64,000 nt of DNA, taken from positions 62,001 through 126,000 of the forward strand of contig JAEUIW010000009.1 in NCBI GenBank assembly GCA_016794925.1, in the 5' to 3' direction. The notes below the pieces were generated by a model, which was given only the letters and a program-made list of their open reading frames with translations, was not told the DNA's origin and ran no database searches. Positions 63,594 through 64,000 of this stretch are shown here, one piece after another. A program made the position numbers and the translations under genes. Positions within the stretch are counted from its first letter, which is position 1, and each line of letters begins with the position of its first letter. This stretch comes from Phycisphaerae bacterium (GTDB lineage: Bacteria; Planctomycetota; Phycisphaerae; Phycisphaerales; UBA1924).

Positions 63594-64000
63594 GAAGCAT
63601 CATTGTGTGGCTCCTCGCGCTCGCGTGGGGCGGATCCGCGGTCCTGGGCGCCGACGGGCCCGAGGACGCCCTCGCCCGTCCCACGCCCCAGCAAGCGGCA
63701 TGGCAGGACCTCGAGGTCGGGATGTTCATCCACATGGCGCCGCAGACCTGGCAGGATTCCGAGAGCGACACGCTCGCCACGGCGCCCGGCGAGATCAACC
63801 CGGAACGACTGGACACCGATCAATGGGTTCGCGTGGCCTCATCCATGGGCGCGCGGTACATCGTGTTCGTCGCCAAGCACGAGGGCGGCTTCTGCTGGTG
63901 GCCCACCACCACGACCGAATTCTGCGTTCGAAATTCGCCCTGGCGGCAGGGCCGCGGCGACGTGCTCGCGGATCTCGCGGCCTCCTGCCGCAAGGCCGGC
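63590..64000 (+). CDS. GH29-like alpha-L-fucosidase, truncated by the window
   Basis: First 137 residues; the ATG at 63590 overlaps the GH95 stop. The signal peptide (SIIVWLLALAWGGSAVLG) is followed by the GH29 start WQDLEVGMFIHMAPQTW, RYIVFVAKHEGGFCWWPTTTTEFCVRNSPWRQGRGDVLADLAASCRKAG. The common KHHDGF sugar-binding motif is KHEGGF here, so two contacts to fucose found in classic enzymes differ; this marks a divergent GH29 branch. The catalytic Asp lies beyond the window. Retaining exo-fucosidase by family. Both genes probably act outside the cytoplasm. Confidence 0.85.
   Translation, partial: MRSIIVWLLALAWGGSAVLGADGPEDALARPTPQQAAWQDLEVGMFIHMAPQTWQDSESDTLATAPGEINPERLDTDQWVRVASSMGARYIVFVAKHEGGFCWWPTTTTEFCVRNSPWRQGRGDVLADLAASCRKAG

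Noticed and set aside
1..64000. CRISPR array, IS element, prophage or tRNA/rRNA gene
   Set aside because: I scanned by eye for spaced direct repeats, transposase motifs, cloverleaf arms with TTC and CCA-like ends and rRNA-like stretches and saw none. A tRNA search program would be decisive.

Overview
The window is a GC-rich (roughly 65-70% by eye), densely coded bacterial chromosome segment. The gene content points to a planctomycete, most likely of the class Phycisphaerae. The signs are several prepilin-like proteins with the C-terminal H-X9-DG signature, secreted proteins ending in paired dockerin-like EF-hand repeats, an oversized signal peptidase I, a cyclase/Ser-Thr kinase fusion, and a ribosomal L34 beginning MHYPHRVS. 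This assignment is inferred from families, not from a database match. I see no rRNA, tRNA, CRISPR array, IS element or prophage, so this looks like core chromosome.

Layout. 1-5 kb: tail of a GxxExxY-like protein, a family-4-like uracil-DNA glycosylase, a CusF-like lipoprotein, PhoH, RnpA and a pseudopilin. 5-9.5 kb: SLC13 transporter, HisRS, phosphofructokinase. 9.5-15.5 kb: a DUF58 / BatA-like / VWA membrane operon running into the phosphofructokinase gene. 15.6-21 kb: a secreted zinc metallopeptidase and a secreted sorbosone/glucose-dehydrogenase-like propeller, both with the same dockerin-like tail, flanking a TsaE-YacG fusion. 21-29 kb: ThiL, small membrane proteins, two more pseudopilins, AroC, a membrane spermidine-synthase-like protein, QueA. 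30-36.7 kb: an EF-G paralogue, an ankyrin protein, FolE2 and a membrane P-loop ATPase. 36.8-46.3 kb: phosphomannomutase, DinG-type helicase, Tat-exported aldo/keto reductase, FabF, TetR, YidD, cysteine desulfurase, MlaF-like ATPase. 46.3-51.4 kb: a nuclease-like protein, three small exported proteins, PSP1/RicT-like protein, LepB. 51.4-58.5 kb: cyclase-kinase-TPR, ThuA-like, YbbR-like, SpoIIE-type phosphatase and HD-GYP signalling genes. 58.5-64 kb: L34, RNase III, DUF3500, and an overlapping GH95-GH29 fucosidase pair cut by the window end.

Most striking is gene-start architecture. At least sixteen genes scattered through the window have a TANNNT hexamer (often TACGCT) 5-8 nt before the start codon and no Shine-Dalgarno sequence between. 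That is the geometry expected if the transcript starts at the start codon (leaderless mRNA). A second group has TACACT/TATACT-type hexamers followed by a real leader, usually with a GGAG-like site. The pattern also picks non-ATG starts for the cysteine desulfurase (TTG), RnpA (GTG), the ABC ATPase (GTG) and the spermidine-synthase-like gene (GTG).

Other notable points: TsaE fused to a YacG domain with half its zinc ligands replaced; a family-4-like UDG without most iron-sulphur cysteines; an EF-G paralogue lacking the catalytic histidine; RNase III lacking one conserved acidic residue; and rnpA, yidD and rpmH, usually neighbours, scattered over 55 kb. Where an mRNA start or product is inferred only from motifs, this is stated in the entry.
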